DNA of 64,000 nt from Bog-473 sp963770645. Lineage in GTDB: Bacteria > Actinomycetota > Acidimicrobiia > Acidimicrobiales > RAAP-2. How positions within the stretch are numbered: position 1 is the first letter of the stretch; each line of letters starts with the position of its first letter. A program made the translations under genes and the position numbers. This document shows, one piece after another, positions 8,803 to 16,901 of this stretch. The notes beneath the pieces were generated by a model. It did no database searches. It saw only the letters and a program-made list of their open reading frames with translations, and was not told the origin of the DNA. The stretch is from the NCBI GenBank assembly GCA_963770645.1, contig CAVYQL010000003.1, positions 1,302,001 to 1,366,000 on the forward strand, given 5' to 3'.

Positions 8803-9876
8803 ATGCCTGATCCGGGAGCGTTGGCGGTCGTCTACGGCGGGCCGTCGGCCGAACATGAGATCTCGTGCATCTCGGCGCGCCGCATCGTAGAGACAGCGCT
8901 CGACGGCGGCTGGACGGTCACGGCCGTCGGACTCACGCACGACAGGAAGTGGGTCGATGCGCGCTCGGCGCTCGTCGACGTCGCGGCCGGTGACGCCCTG
9001 ACATCTCCAGACGAACTGTACGAGCGCTTCCCTCTCTCCGCGCTGGGCCATCTCGAGGAGGGCATTCCAACGGACGCGGTCGTCTTCCCGGTGCTGCATG
9101 GGCCCTTCGGCGAGGACGGCGTGATCCAGGGGCACCTCGAGGCGATCGGCGTTCCCTATGTCGGTGCCGGGGTCTTGTCGTCCTCCATCTGCATGGACAA
9201 GGGCATCGCCAAGTCGGTCTTACACGACCACGGGCTCCCCGTCGCCGCGTGGCGGCTTGTGTCCCGGGCCGAGTGGGGTCTCGAGGTGATGGAAGAGGCG
9301 GTCGACGCTCTTGGCTTGCCGCTCTTCGTCAAGCCGGCCAACCTCGGCTCGTCCATCGGAGTGGCCAAAGTGACCGATCCGGCCGCGCTCGGCGACTCCG
9401 TCCTCTCTGCCTTCGAGTTCGATGACCACGTCATCCTCGAGGAGGCCATCGAGGGTCGGGAGCTCGAGGTCGCAGCGATGGGAAACGAGGACGTCCGTGT
9501 GTCACGCGCTGGCGAGATCATCGCCAGCCGGGAGTTCTACGACTACGAGGACAAGTACGTGCTCGGGCGGGCGGAGACGGTGGCGCCGACGGACCTCGAC
9601 GACGCACAGCTCGCACACGCGCAGCGCGTTGCCGTCGCGGCCTACCGCGCGTTGCGTGTCGAAGGCCTCGCCAGGGTGGACCTCTTCTTGCAGGACGACG
9701 ACGAGGTCGTCGTCAACGAGGTCAACACGATGCCCGGCTTCACCCCCATCTCCATGTTCCCGATGCTGTGGGAAGCCGAAGGGCTCGCGTTCGCTCGCGT
9801 CATTGAAGAGTTGATCATGCTGGCCCGTTCCCGGCACGCCCGGCGGCGCTCCCTGCGGACGCACCGGGTCCTTTGA
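8803..9876 (+). CDS. ddl: D-alanine--D-alanine ligase
   Basis: Ddl is an ATP-grasp enzyme that joins two D-alanines for peptidoglycan. The 357-residue protein shows the N-terminal motif VVYGGPSAEHEISCISA, the mid motif PVLHGPFGEDGVIQGHLEA, LPLFVKPANLGSSIGVAKV in the ATP-grasp part and EVNTMPGFTPISMFP at the metal and substrate site. It diverges from murF with only 35 bp between the starts, so both promoters must overlap or lie inside the coding ends. Nothing in the substrate loop suggests D-Ala-D-Lac specificity, but I cannot exclude it by eye. Confidence 0.96.
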   Translation: MPDPGALAVVYGGPSAEHEISCISARRIVETALDGGWTVTAVGLTHDRKWVDARSALVDVAAGDALTSPDELYERFPLSALGHLEEGIPTDAVVFPVLHGPFGEDGVIQGHLEAIGVPYVGAGVLSSSICMDKGIAKSVLHDHGLPVAAWRLVSRAEWGLEVMEEAVDALGLPLFVKPANLGSSIGVAKVTDPAALGDSVLSAFEFDDHVILEEAIEGRELEVAAMGNEDVRVSRAGEIIASREFYDYEDKYVLGRAETVAPTDLDDAQLAHAQRVAVAAYRALRVEGLARVDLFLQDDDEVVVNEVNTMPGFTPISMFPMLWEAEGLAFARVIEELIMLARSRHARRRSLRTHRVL

Positions 9877-9988
9877 CCTGGGTCAGCGGCCCGGCCATCG
9901 CCTGCCTCCAGGCCCGCTCGCCTCAACAGCCCCGGTCGGCCACGATAGGCGCAGGTCTGGGGGGTGCTGCGCGCACCCCATCTGTACC

Positions 9989-11650
9989 GTGCGGAGTGTG
10001 GTCATGACGTTCGAGGGCTTCGAGAGCGACACGTGGGAGGCCCTACCGGGTGCGGGCCGCCTCACCGTGGCCCAGCGCGAGGCGATCGAATCCGACGACC
10101 CACTCCTGTGTGTCGTCGCGGGCGCGGGCGCGGGCAAGACGCGGGTGCTCACCCTGCGCGTGGCACGCCGGGTGCGCGAGGGCACGATCGAGCCCGATCG
10201 CACCCTGGTCACCACATTCAGCCGCAAGGCAGCCGACGAGCTGCGCACCCGCCTGCGCTCGCTCGGTGTTTCCGGGGTCAAGGCGGGCACGTTCCATCGC
10301 ACCGCACTCGGGCTGCTGCACGAGCACCGTGAACTGCGAGGCAGACCCCAGCCCCAACTCCTGCCAGACCGCCGCCGGGTGCTGGCCGACGTGACGACCG
10401 GCGACGCCCGCCGGACGCGCGCCCTCGACGGCGAGATCGGGTGGGCGAAAGCGCGACTCGTGCCCCCCGAGCAGTACGAGTCCGAGGCGCGTCGGCACCG
10501 TCGCCGCAGCGGCATCAATCCCGACCAGGTGGCCGTTGCCTATGCCCGCTACGAAGAGGAGCGGACCCGCCGCCGGCTGCTCGACTTCGACGACCTCATC
10601 GTCGCCTGTGCCGACGCCCTGGCCGGCGACCGCGAGTTCGCCGATTCCATCCGCTGGCGCACGCGCCACCTCTTCGTCGACGAGATGCAGGACGTCAACC
10701 CGGCGCAGTTCCGGCTCCTGACCTCGATGCTCGCCGACGAGCCCGACCTCTTCGTCGTGGGCGACCCGAACCAGTCCGTCTACGGCTTCAACGGTGCCGA
10801 CCCCACGTTGCTGGACCGCCTCCCCGAGCTCCTGCGGGGCACCAAGGTGATCCGTCTGGACGAGAACCACCGGTGTACCCCCCAAGTCGTCGCGGTGGCC
10901 ACCGCCGTCCTGCGCGACGGTGCCGCGTCCGGCGCGGGTGGCGACGTGGTGCCGCCTCTGACCACCCGTGTGGATGGACCGGTGCCGGTCGTGGTGTCGC
11001 ACGGCACCGATCAAGAGGAGGCCGCGTGGGCCGCGCAGCGAGCCAAATTGTCGCGCGCGCCGGGACGGCGCTGGTCGAGCATCGCGGTGCTCACGCGCAC
11101 AAACGCACAGCTCGCCACGGTGCAGGCGGCGATGGACGCGGCGCGGGTGCCCAGCCTGGTCGCCGGCGCAGACCTCGGCCCGGCCTCCGACCTGCGAGCC
11201 GAGACCGGGCGGCGGGACGACCGCGACCTCGAGGATCTCGTGGTGTCCGACGATCCGGCCGATCGGGACCGCGTCGTACTCACCACCTTCCACCGGGCGA
11301 AGGGCCTCCAGTGGCCCACGGTCATGGTGCTCGGTCTCGGGGAAGGTCTGATGCCCATCGGATCGGCCCAAACGCCGGCTGCGGTCGATGAGGAACGCCG
11401 GCTGCTGTATGTCGCGCTGACCCGGTCCGAAGAGGAGCTGTGGTGCAGCTGGTTCGAACGACGGGGTGACGACGGCGAAAGACCGGGCGCCACGCGCCGG
11501 CCCAGCCCGTGGCTGGCGCCCATCGAGCGGACGATCGCCGAGCTCGAGAAAGAAGCAGCGCCGACGGCGGCGTCGGACGTCTCCACGAGAGTGGCCGAGC
11601 TCCGGCGTCGCTTGGCCGAAGGCGTGGAGGGCTCTGACACCGTCCGCTGA
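9989..11650 (+). CDS. UvrD/PcrA-like superfamily 1 DNA helicase
   Basis: This ATP-dependent 3'-5' DNA helicase probably acts in repair or recombination. Seen in order: Walker A AGAGAGKTR (about 43-51), motif Ia TFSRKAADELRTRL, Walker B LFVDEMQDVNPAQF (about 228), motif III GDPNQSVYGFNGA, motif IV DENHRCTP, motif V FHRAKGLQWPTVMVLGL and motif VI LLYVALTRSEEELW (about 474). At 553 residues it is shorter than full UvrD (over 700), mainly through reduced 1B/2B domains, and it lacks a nuclease or HRDC domain. GTG 9989 and ATG 10004 are both possible starts. Confidence 0.9.
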   Translation: MRSVVMTFEGFESDTWEALPGAGRLTVAQREAIESDDPLLCVVAGAGAGKTRVLTLRVARRVREGTIEPDRTLVTTFSRKAADELRTRLRSLGVSGVKAGTFHRTALGLLHEHRELRGRPQPQLLPDRRRVLADVTTGDARRTRALDGEIGWAKARLVPPEQYESEARRHRRRSGINPDQVAVAYARYEEERTRRRLLDFDDLIVACADALAGDREFADSIRWRTRHLFVDEMQDVNPAQFRLLTSMLADEPDLFVVGDPNQSVYGFNGADPTLLDRLPELLRGTKVIRLDENHRCTPQVVAVATAVLRDGAASGAGGDVVPPLTTRVDGPVPVVVSHGTDQEEAAWAAQRAKLSRAPGRRWSSIAVLTRTNAQLATVQAAMDAARVPSLVAGADLGPASDLRAETGRRDDRDLEDLVVSDDPADRDRVVLTTFHRAKGLQWPTVMVLGLGEGLMPIGSAQTPAAVDEERRLLYVALTRSEEELWCSWFERRGDDGERPGATRRPSPWLAPIERTIAELEKEAAPTAASDVSTRVAELRRRLAEGVEGSDTVR

Positions 11651-11702
11651 CGGCCGGTAAGGTCGGATCGCCCGATCGATACCCGAGGGGGTGGCCCGAC
11701 GC

Positions 11703-13118
11703 ATGTCCCAACTCCTTGACCAGCTACGCAAGGTGGTCGGCGAGAACAATGTGGTGTCCGGCGAGGCGATCCACGCCGACTACACGCACGACGAGACACT
11801 CGGCGCTGACCCCGTCGTGCCTCTTGCGCTCGTCCTCCCCGGGTCGACCGGCGAAGTCTCCGAAGTCCTGAAGTTGGCGAGCGAGCACGGCGTGGCCGTC
11901 GTCGCTCGTGGCAGCGGCACCGGCCTGTCCGGGGCCGCCATCCCGCTTCCCGACGGGATCCTGTTGGCCTTCGACCGCATGAAGCGGATCCGCGAGATCG
12001 ACACCGAGAACCAGGTGGCCGTCGTCGAACCCGGCGTCACCCTCGAGCAGCTCAACGGCGAGCTGGCCAAAGTCGGCCTCATCTATCCCGTCTCGCCCGG
12101 CGAGCAGAGCGGATCGCTTGGGGGCAATGTGGCCACGAACGCCGGGGGGATGCGCGCCGTCCGCTATGGCGTGACGCGCCACCACGTCCTCGGCCTCGAG
12201 GCGGTGCTGGCCGACGGCACCGTCCTGCGTACCGGCGGCAAGTTCGTCAAGAGCTCGAACGGCTACGACCTCACCCAGCTCCTCATCGGCTCCGAGGGGA
12301 CGCTGGCCATCACCACCGAGGTAACGGTGAAGGTCGCGCCGCGCTTCACCGAGTCCGCCACGGTCCTGGCCCCCTTCGCCACGCTGGCGGAGGTCGCCCA
12401 GGCGGTGCCCCACATCGTCAACAGCGGTATCAACCCCTCCATCCTCGAGTACGTCGACGTCATCGTGATGGGTGGCATCACCCGGGCCGCGGGCCTCGAT
12501 CTCGGGGTGCCCGAGGACGTCCAGGCGCGCACCCTCGCCTATCTCGTTGTCGTGTTGGAGGGGATGGACCCTGGCCGAGTCGAAGAGGACGTCGAGCGCC
12601 TCGGCACCCTGCTCGAAGCGCTGCACGCACTCGACGTCTACGTACTGCCCGCGACATCGGGATCCCAGCTGATCGCTGCACGCGAACGGGCCTTCTTCGT
12701 GGGGAAGGCGGCCGGGTGCGACGACCTCATCGACGCCGTCTTGCCGCGGGCGTCCATCCCCGGCTACCTGGCCGAGGTGGCCGTCCTGGCCGAGGAGCAC
12801 GGTGCGTTCGTGACGGGGTGCGGCCACATTGGCGACGGCAACGTCCACATCACCGTCTTCCAACCCGACGGGGAACGGCGACGGGCCTTCATGCACCGCA
12901 GCTTCGAGCTGGCGGTGGCCTCGGGCGGTGCGATCTCGGGCGAGCACGGGATCGGCACGGCCAAGCTGCCGTACTTCCTCGAAATACAGGACCCGGTGTC
13001 CCTCGAGCTGATGCGCGCCATCAAGCGCGCCTTCGACCCGCTGGGGATTCTCGGGCCCGACCGGGTGCTCGGCGTCGGCCAGACCGAGGACACCGACGTC
13101 ATTGGGAGCCCGGCATGA
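11703..13118 (+). CDS. FAD-binding 2-hydroxyacid oxidase, GlcD type
   Basis: This FAD-linked oxidase of the glycolate oxidase GlcD/D-lactate dehydrogenase group oxidises a 2-hydroxyacid to a 2-oxoacid. The FAD-binding PCMH domain has VVARGSGTGLSGAAIPLPDG near residue 65, then PGEQSGSLGGNVATNAGG. The C-terminal cap carries GHIGDGNVHITVF (about 374) and GAISGEHGIGTAKL (about 408). The length (471 residues) is normal. ATG 11703 is preferred because a G-rich ribosome binding site lies about ten bases upstream. The stop overlaps the next start as ATGA, so it is probably co-translated with the TPP enzyme. No GlcE or GlcF partners are nearby. Confidence 0.92.
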   Translation: MSQLLDQLRKVVGENNVVSGEAIHADYTHDETLGADPVVPLALVLPGSTGEVSEVLKLASEHGVAVVARGSGTGLSGAAIPLPDGILLAFDRMKRIREIDTENQVAVVEPGVTLEQLNGELAKVGLIYPVSPGEQSGSLGGNVATNAGGMRAVRYGVTRHHVLGLEAVLADGTVLRTGGKFVKSSNGYDLTQLLIGSEGTLAITTEVTVKVAPRFTESATVLAPFATLAEVAQAVPHIVNSGINPSILEYVDVIVMGGITRAAGLDLGVPEDVQARTLAYLVVVLEGMDPGRVEEDVERLGTLLEALHALDVYVLPATSGSQLIAARERAFFVGKAAGCDDLIDAVLPRASIPGYLAEVAVLAEEHGAFVTGCGHIGDGNVHITVFQPDGERRRAFMHRSFELAVASGGAISGEHGIGTAKLPYFLEIQDPVSLELMRAIKRAFDPLGILGPDRVLGVGQTEDTDVIGSPA

Positions 13119-14662
13119 ACGGAGCCCGGTCGCTCCTCTCGACGCTCGTCGACTCCGGCGTCGACGTCTGCTTCGCCAACCCGGGCACCTCGGAGATGCA
13201 TTTCGTCGCCGCGCTCGACGACGTGCCCGCCATGCGCGGCGTCCTCTGCCTCTTCGAGGGTGTCGCGACCGGCGCGGCAGACGGCTACGGGCGCGTGGCG
13301 GGGCGACCGGCGGCCACCTTGCTCCACCTCGGTCCGGGGCTGGGCAACGGGCTCGCCAACCTCCACAACGCGCGGCGTGCGCGCACCCCGATCGTCAACA
13401 TCGTGGGCGACCACGCCACCTACCACGCCCGTTACGACGCACCACTGCAGTCGGACATCGGGTCCATCGCCCGCCCCGTGTCGGGCTGGTACCGCTCGAG
13501 CGCGCGGGCGGACGACGTGGCCGCCGACGGGGCCGACGCGGTGGCAGCCGCCTACGGGCCTCCGGGCTGCGTCGCCACCCTCGTGCTGCCGGCCGACACG
13601 TCGTGGTCGGAGTCCGCGACCGGCCCCTGCCCGCCTCGGCCGCGGCAGCGCCTGGCGCTGGTCCCGCCCGACACCGTCGAAGAGGTCGCCAAGGCACTGC
13701 GATCGGGCGAGCGCGCCGCGCTGCTCCTCGGCGGGGGCGCGCTGCGCGCCGCCGGCCTGCACGCCGCCAGCCGGGTCGCCGCCACGACGGGCGCCGCGTT
13801 GCTCAGCGAGACGTTCCCCGCCAATCTCGAGCGGGGCGCGGGCATCCCCGCCGTCGAACGCCTGGCCTACCTGGCCGAGATGGCGCAGGCACAGCTCGAC
13901 GGAGTGCGCCACCTGGTCCTGGTCGAGGCCGCCTCCCCGGTCTCCTTCTTCGCCTATCCCGGCAAGGCCAGCGACATCGTCCCGGCCGGCTGCACCGTCC
14001 ATACCCTGGCCGTCCCGGGCGAGGACCCCGCCGTCGCCCTCGAGGCGCTCGCCGAGGCTGTCGGCGCCTCGACCACAGCCGGTGTGCCTGCTGCGTCGGG
14101 GAGACCCGAGAGACCCACCGGGACCATCTCGACCGAATCCCTCGCCGCTGCCGTCGGAGCGGTCCTCCCCGAGGGCGCCGTGGTCGTGGACGAAGGCAAC
14201 ACGTCGGGTCTCTTCGTCGGCGCTGCGACGGCGGGGGCGCCGCGCCACGACTGGCTCACGCTGACCGGCGGGGCGATCGGCATCGGGCTGCCCATGGCGA
14301 CCGGCGCCGCGGTGGCCGCACCCGACCGTCCCGTGCTCTGCCTCGAGGCGGACGGGAGCGCGATGTACACCCTGCAGGCCTTGTGGACGCAGTCCCGAGA
14401 GGGGCTCAACGTGACGACGGTCCTCTTGTCCAATCGCAGCTATGCCATTTTGAACATTGAACTGCACCGTGTGGGTGCTGATGCCGGCGGGCCGCAGGCC
14501 CGGCGGTTGCTCGACCTGACCGACCCCGAGCTCGATTTCTGCGACTTGGCGCGCGGGGTGGGCGTGCCGGCGCGACGGGTCGAGAACGCCGAGGACCTCG
14601 TCGCCGCGCTCGAGACCGGACTGGCCGAACCCGGTCCTGCGCTCATCGAGGTGCCGCTCTAA
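13115..14662 (+). CDS. Thiamine-diphosphate enzyme, acetolactate synthase/benzoylformate decarboxylase family
   Basis: This 515-residue enzyme has the three-domain ThDP architecture. The cofactor-activating glutamate is at about residue 48 in LFEGVATGAADGYGR. The diphosphate/metal motif is EADGSAMYTLQALW (about 411), continuing to SNRSYAIL instead of the usual GDG...NN, a variant seen in actinobacterial acetolactate-synthase-like proteins and benzoylformate-decarboxylase-like proteins. It starts inside the stop of the GlcD-type oxidase, so the likely substrate is the 2-oxoacid that enzyme makes. Decarboxylation or carboligation cannot be told apart from the sequence. It is not the biosynthetic IlvB: no regulatory subunit follows. 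Confidence 0.87.
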   Translation: MNGARSLLSTLVDSGVDVCFANPGTSEMHFVAALDDVPAMRGVLCLFEGVATGAADGYGRVAGRPAATLLHLGPGLGNGLANLHNARRARTPIVNIVGDHATYHARYDAPLQSDIGSIARPVSGWYRSSARADDVAADGADAVAAAYGPPGCVATLVLPADTSWSESATGPCPPRPRQRLALVPPDTVEEVAKALRSGERAALLLGGGALRAAGLHAASRVAATTGAALLSETFPANLERGAGIPAVERLAYLAEMAQAQLDGVRHLVLVEAASPVSFFAYPGKASDIVPAGCTVHTLAVPGEDPAVALEALAEAVGASTTAGVPAASGRPERPTGTISTESLAAAVGAVLPEGAVVVDEGNTSGLFVGAATAGAPRHDWLTLTGGAIGIGLPMATGAAVAAPDRPVLCLEADGSAMYTLQALWTQSREGLNVTTVLLSNRSYAILNIELHRVGADAGGPQARRLLDLTDPELDFCDLARGVGVPARRVENAEDLVAALETGLAEPGPALIEVPL

Positions 14663-14861
14663 GAGAGCTCGGGAGGCGGTCATTGGTCAACCTCCTGACA
14701 ACGTGCGCAATGCGGTCACAACAAAGGGGGGCTCTGGTCCCCATTAGTGACCAACGGATCTATAGCGCCCAAAAGCAGCCTGTCAGCATGCCTCTTGGAG
14801 ACGGGTTCACCTCACAACCGAGATGACCCGGGGGACGGTTCGACACCGAGGAGGAGCGCTG
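14663..14861. other. Intergenic region upstream of 14862 gene
   Basis: This 199-bp gap is less G+C-rich than its surroundings and carries no convincing gene. TTGGTCA at 14683-14689 and TGACCAA at 14748-14754 form a widely spaced inverted pair, which could be an operator for the following gene. The ribosome binding site GGAGGAG is near its right end. A promoter is expected here, but I cannot fix -35 and -10 boxes. Confidence 0.4.
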
Positions 14862-15191
14862 ATGCAGATGGAGATGGACAATCGGGTTACCGATGCCTCC
14901 ATCGAAGCGGCACTCGAGCGCCTGCGACAAGACCTCTTTGGCGGTCACGTCGACGAGTCCGTTGTCCAGGAGAGCGCGGGCCCGGATCCGATCGACTACG
15001 CATCCTTGGAGCTCGAAGTCGAGCGGATGCGCAAGCGCTTGGCGATCTGGGAGATCTTCATGACCTACATGCGGGATGGCGCCCGCAGTTGGCCCGAGGT
15101 ACAGCGCTCCTTGACCAAGGAGGACTTCGACCAGATCGTCTCGATCTGCGACGGCGTCCCGCTGCGGGACCTCTTGTTGGACCTCAGGTAG
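14862..15191 (+). CDS. Hypothetical protein, 109 aa
   Basis: The product is a small soluble, charged, mostly helical protein that begins MQMEMDNRVTDASIEAALER and ends VPLRDLLLDLR. No known domain is recognised; the central ELEVERMRKRLAIWEIF segment could form a short coiled coil. ATG 14862 is chosen because a strong GAGGAG ribosome binding site is seven bases upstream. It stands alone, followed by a hairpin at 15243-15265 that may end its transcript. Confidence 0.6.
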   Translation: MQMEMDNRVTDASIEAALERLRQDLFGGHVDESVVQESAGPDPIDYASLELEVERMRKRLAIWEIFMTYMRDGARSWPEVQRSLTKEDFDQIVSICDGVPLRDLLLDLR

Positions 15192-15242
15192 CGACAGGCG
15201 GAAGGGCAGACACAGAACGGAGCACTCGAGAGACGCTTGACC

Positions 15243-15265
15243 GAGCGGCACTGGCGGTGCCGCTC
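15243..15265 (+). terminator. Hairpin downstream of 14862 gene
   Basis: GAGCGGCAC (15243-15251) pairs perfectly with GTGCCGCTC (15257-15265) around a five-base loop. It lies about 50 bp after the stop of the 14862 gene. There is no U-run after it, so it is at best a GC-hairpin terminator of the kind common in actinobacteria. Confidence 0.5.
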
Positions 15266-15402
15266 TTGGCGACGGCCAAGCGGATTTCGATCGGCGACGG
15301 GTCGGGGGGCGGTGACTGGCAGCAACGGCGCTGCGGCGGCGGTCACGCCTTCGACCACCACGACAAAGAAGGAGTTGGCATCATGATCTCGGCGGTACGA
15401 CA

Positions 15403-15546
15403 GTGGTAGTTCTGGCGGCCCTCGTCGTGCTCGCGGTCCTCGCAGCCATCGTGGCGGCTATCCCTCGACGCGACGTCACGCGGCCTCACCAATTGATGCA
15501 GACCCTCACGCCGCCGCACGAGAATGCAGAACAGAGCGATCGATGA
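15403..15546 (+). CDS. Possible small single-pass membrane protein (47 aa)
   Basis: Frame GTG 15403 encodes a hydrophobic N-terminal helix (VVLAALVVLAVLAAIVAAI) followed by PRRDVTRPH and a polar tail, the layout of a small membrane protein with a cytoplasmic tail. It lacks its own good ribosome binding site. A strong AAGGAG serves an eight-codon frame from ATG 15383 that reads MISAVRQW and stops at 15409, overlapping the GTG. Either the short frame is a leader that couples translation, or a single-base frameshift separates MISAVRQW from the hydrophobic part of one gene of about 54 codons. The stop overlaps an ATG at 15543. Confidence 0.4.
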   Translation: MVVLAALVVLAVLAAIVAAIPRRDVTRPHQLMQTLTPPHENAEQSDR

Positions 15547-15684
15547 AGCATCCCCGCTGCCGGTGGCACGTGTCCGAGGCAGAGGTTCGGCCCGTGCTGG
15601 CCGAGCCACCCTCTGAGTCGGGCCCTCTCCCCTACCTGATCGCCGGCTCGCGCTTCGCCCGGGCCGGTGCGTGGTCCTGGGGCA

Positions 15685-16455
15685 TTAGGGAGCGGCGAAA
15701 TCCACGACGACCGGCGCGTGGTCGGACGGCTTCTGTCCCTTGCGCGCGTCACGGTCACGGAACGCTCCGGTAGCACGCTGGACCAGGTCGTCACTGACCA
15801 GCACGAGGTCGATGCGCATGCCGCGGCCTTCGTGGAAGTCGCCCGCCCGATAGTCCCACCACGTGAAGGTGCCGGGCTCGTTGAAGCGACGGAACACGTC
15901 GTCGAGACCCCACGCCTCGACGTCGCGCAGCGCGGCACGCTCCGGTTCGCTGACATGGGTCGCGCCGACGTAGGCCGCCGGGTCCCAGACGTCCCCGTCG
16001 TCGGGGGCAACGTTGAAGTCGCCACAGACGGCGACTGACGAACCGGGCGGGCATTGCTCGTCAAGGGTTGTGCGCAGGCGGGCCAACCAGGCCAGCTTCA
16101 CGGCGTAGAACTCGTTGTCGAGCGAGCGCCCATTGGGAACGTACACGCAGAACACGCGGGTTCCGTCGCAGCGGGCGGACACGATCCGCCGCCCGTATTC
16201 GTCGTCGGCAGTCCCGAAGCCCCTCGTGACGTCCTCGAGACCCACCCTGCTCACGATGGCCACCCCGTTCCAGCGTCCGTCCCCGTTGTGCGCCGACTCG
16301 TAGCCGAGCGCGGCGAACTCCTTTTCCGGGAACTTGTCGTCGGCCAGTTTGGTCTCTTGCATGCACAACACGTCGGGCTGGTTCGCCTCGATCCACGGGA
16401 CGACGCGCGGCATCCGGGCCGTCAGGGAGTTCACGTTCCAAGTGGCGAGGCGCAT
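15685..16455 (-). CDS. xth: Exodeoxyribonuclease III
   Basis: This AP endonuclease and 3'-5' exonuclease of the ExoIII family acts in base excision repair. The 256-residue protein has the N-terminal RLATWNVNSLTAR motif, the metal-binding Glu in CMQETKLADDKFP, VCVYVPNGRSL-like strand motif, VCGDFNVAPDDGDV with the catalytic Asp/Asn, and the C-terminal KPSDHAPVVVDF with the catalytic His. ATG 16455 is preferred to GTG 16458 because GGAGGGA lies seven bases upstream. It overlaps the stop of fabZ, so the two share a transcript. Confidence 0.95.
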   Translation of the reverse strand: MRLATWNVNSLTARMPRVVPWIEANQPDVLCMQETKLADDKFPEKEFAALGYESAHNGDGRWNGVAIVSRVGLEDVTRGFGTADDEYGRRIVSARCDGTRVFCVYVPNGRSLDNEFYAVKLAWLARLRTTLDEQCPPGSSVAVCGDFNVAPDDGDVWDPAAYVGATHVSEPERAALRDVEAWGLDDVFRRFNEPGTFTWWDYRAGDFHEGRGMRIDLVLVSDDLVQRATGAFRDRDARKGQKPSDHAPVVVDFAAP

Positions 16456-16898
16456 CACGCAGTCCCTCCATCGACGATCACGAACAGCAGGTCGGTCTCA
16501 CATGCAGTCTGGCCGCCGACCGACGCCCTCCCGTGCCCCTTGCCCGCTCGGGCCGAGAGACGGTCCATGGTGATCTGGAGGTCGAGCCGCTCGCCCGGCA
16601 CCACCTGACGGCGAAAGCGCGCCCGCTCGATCCCACCGAAGAGCGGCAACGCGCCGGCATAGCGCGGGTCGAGCAGCACGGCGATGCCGCCGAGCTGGGC
16701 CAACGACTCGACCATCAGCACACCGGGCAGCGTCGGCCGTCCCGGGAAGTGCCCGCCGAAGAATGACTCCTCCTCGGTCAGGTCCCAGAACCCGTGCGCG
16801 GAGACACCTGGTTCGACCGCGGTCACTCCGGTTACGAACAAGAAAGGGGGCCGGTGCGGCAATACGTCCTGCGGCGACGGCAGTCCTCGGTCGTCCAT
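16455..16898 (-). CDS. fabZ: 3-hydroxyacyl-ACP dehydratase, FabZ type
   Basis: FabZ dehydrates 3-hydroxyacyl-ACP in type II fatty acid synthesis. This 147-residue hotdog protein has the catalytic His in LPHRPPFLFV (His15) and the catalytic Glu in PGVLMVESLAQ (Glu64), plus GGHFPGRPTLPG between them. The gene sits between the NYN-S1 RNA-binding protein and xth with end overlaps, not in a fatty acid synthesis cluster, so it may serve a special lipid or simply be a displaced housekeeping copy. Confidence 0.9.
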   Translation of the reverse strand: MDDRGLPSPQDVLPHRPPFLFVTGVTAVEPGVSAHGFWDLTEEESFFGGHFPGRPTLPGVLMVESLAQLGGIAVLLDPRYAGALPLFGGIERARFRRQVVPGERLDLQITMDRLSARAGKGHGRASVGGQTACETDLLFVIVDGGTA

Positions 16899-16901
16899 AA
16901 C

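Larger units (their letters stand above)
15192..15684. other. 493-bp region with small ORFs and a hairpin
   Basis: No standard-length gene is seen between the 14862 gene and xth. The stretch holds a terminator-like hairpin (15243-15265), a strong AAGGAG ribosome binding site near 15369-15374 followed by an eight-codon reading frame, an overlapping small membrane-protein frame (15403-15546), and an uncertain frame from 15543. The rest shows nothing recognisable. Confidence 0.5.

Noticed and set aside
13115..14662. Biosynthetic acetolactate synthase IlvB
   Set aside because: No IlvN partner, altered ThDP motif and coupling to an oxidase speak against branched-chain amino acid synthesis.
15543..15773. 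76-codon frame beginning at an ATG that overlaps the small membrane-protein stop
   Set aside because: Its second half is arginine-rich antisense of the xth 3' end and shows no family character. The overlap with the small frame is interesting but not enough to call a gene.
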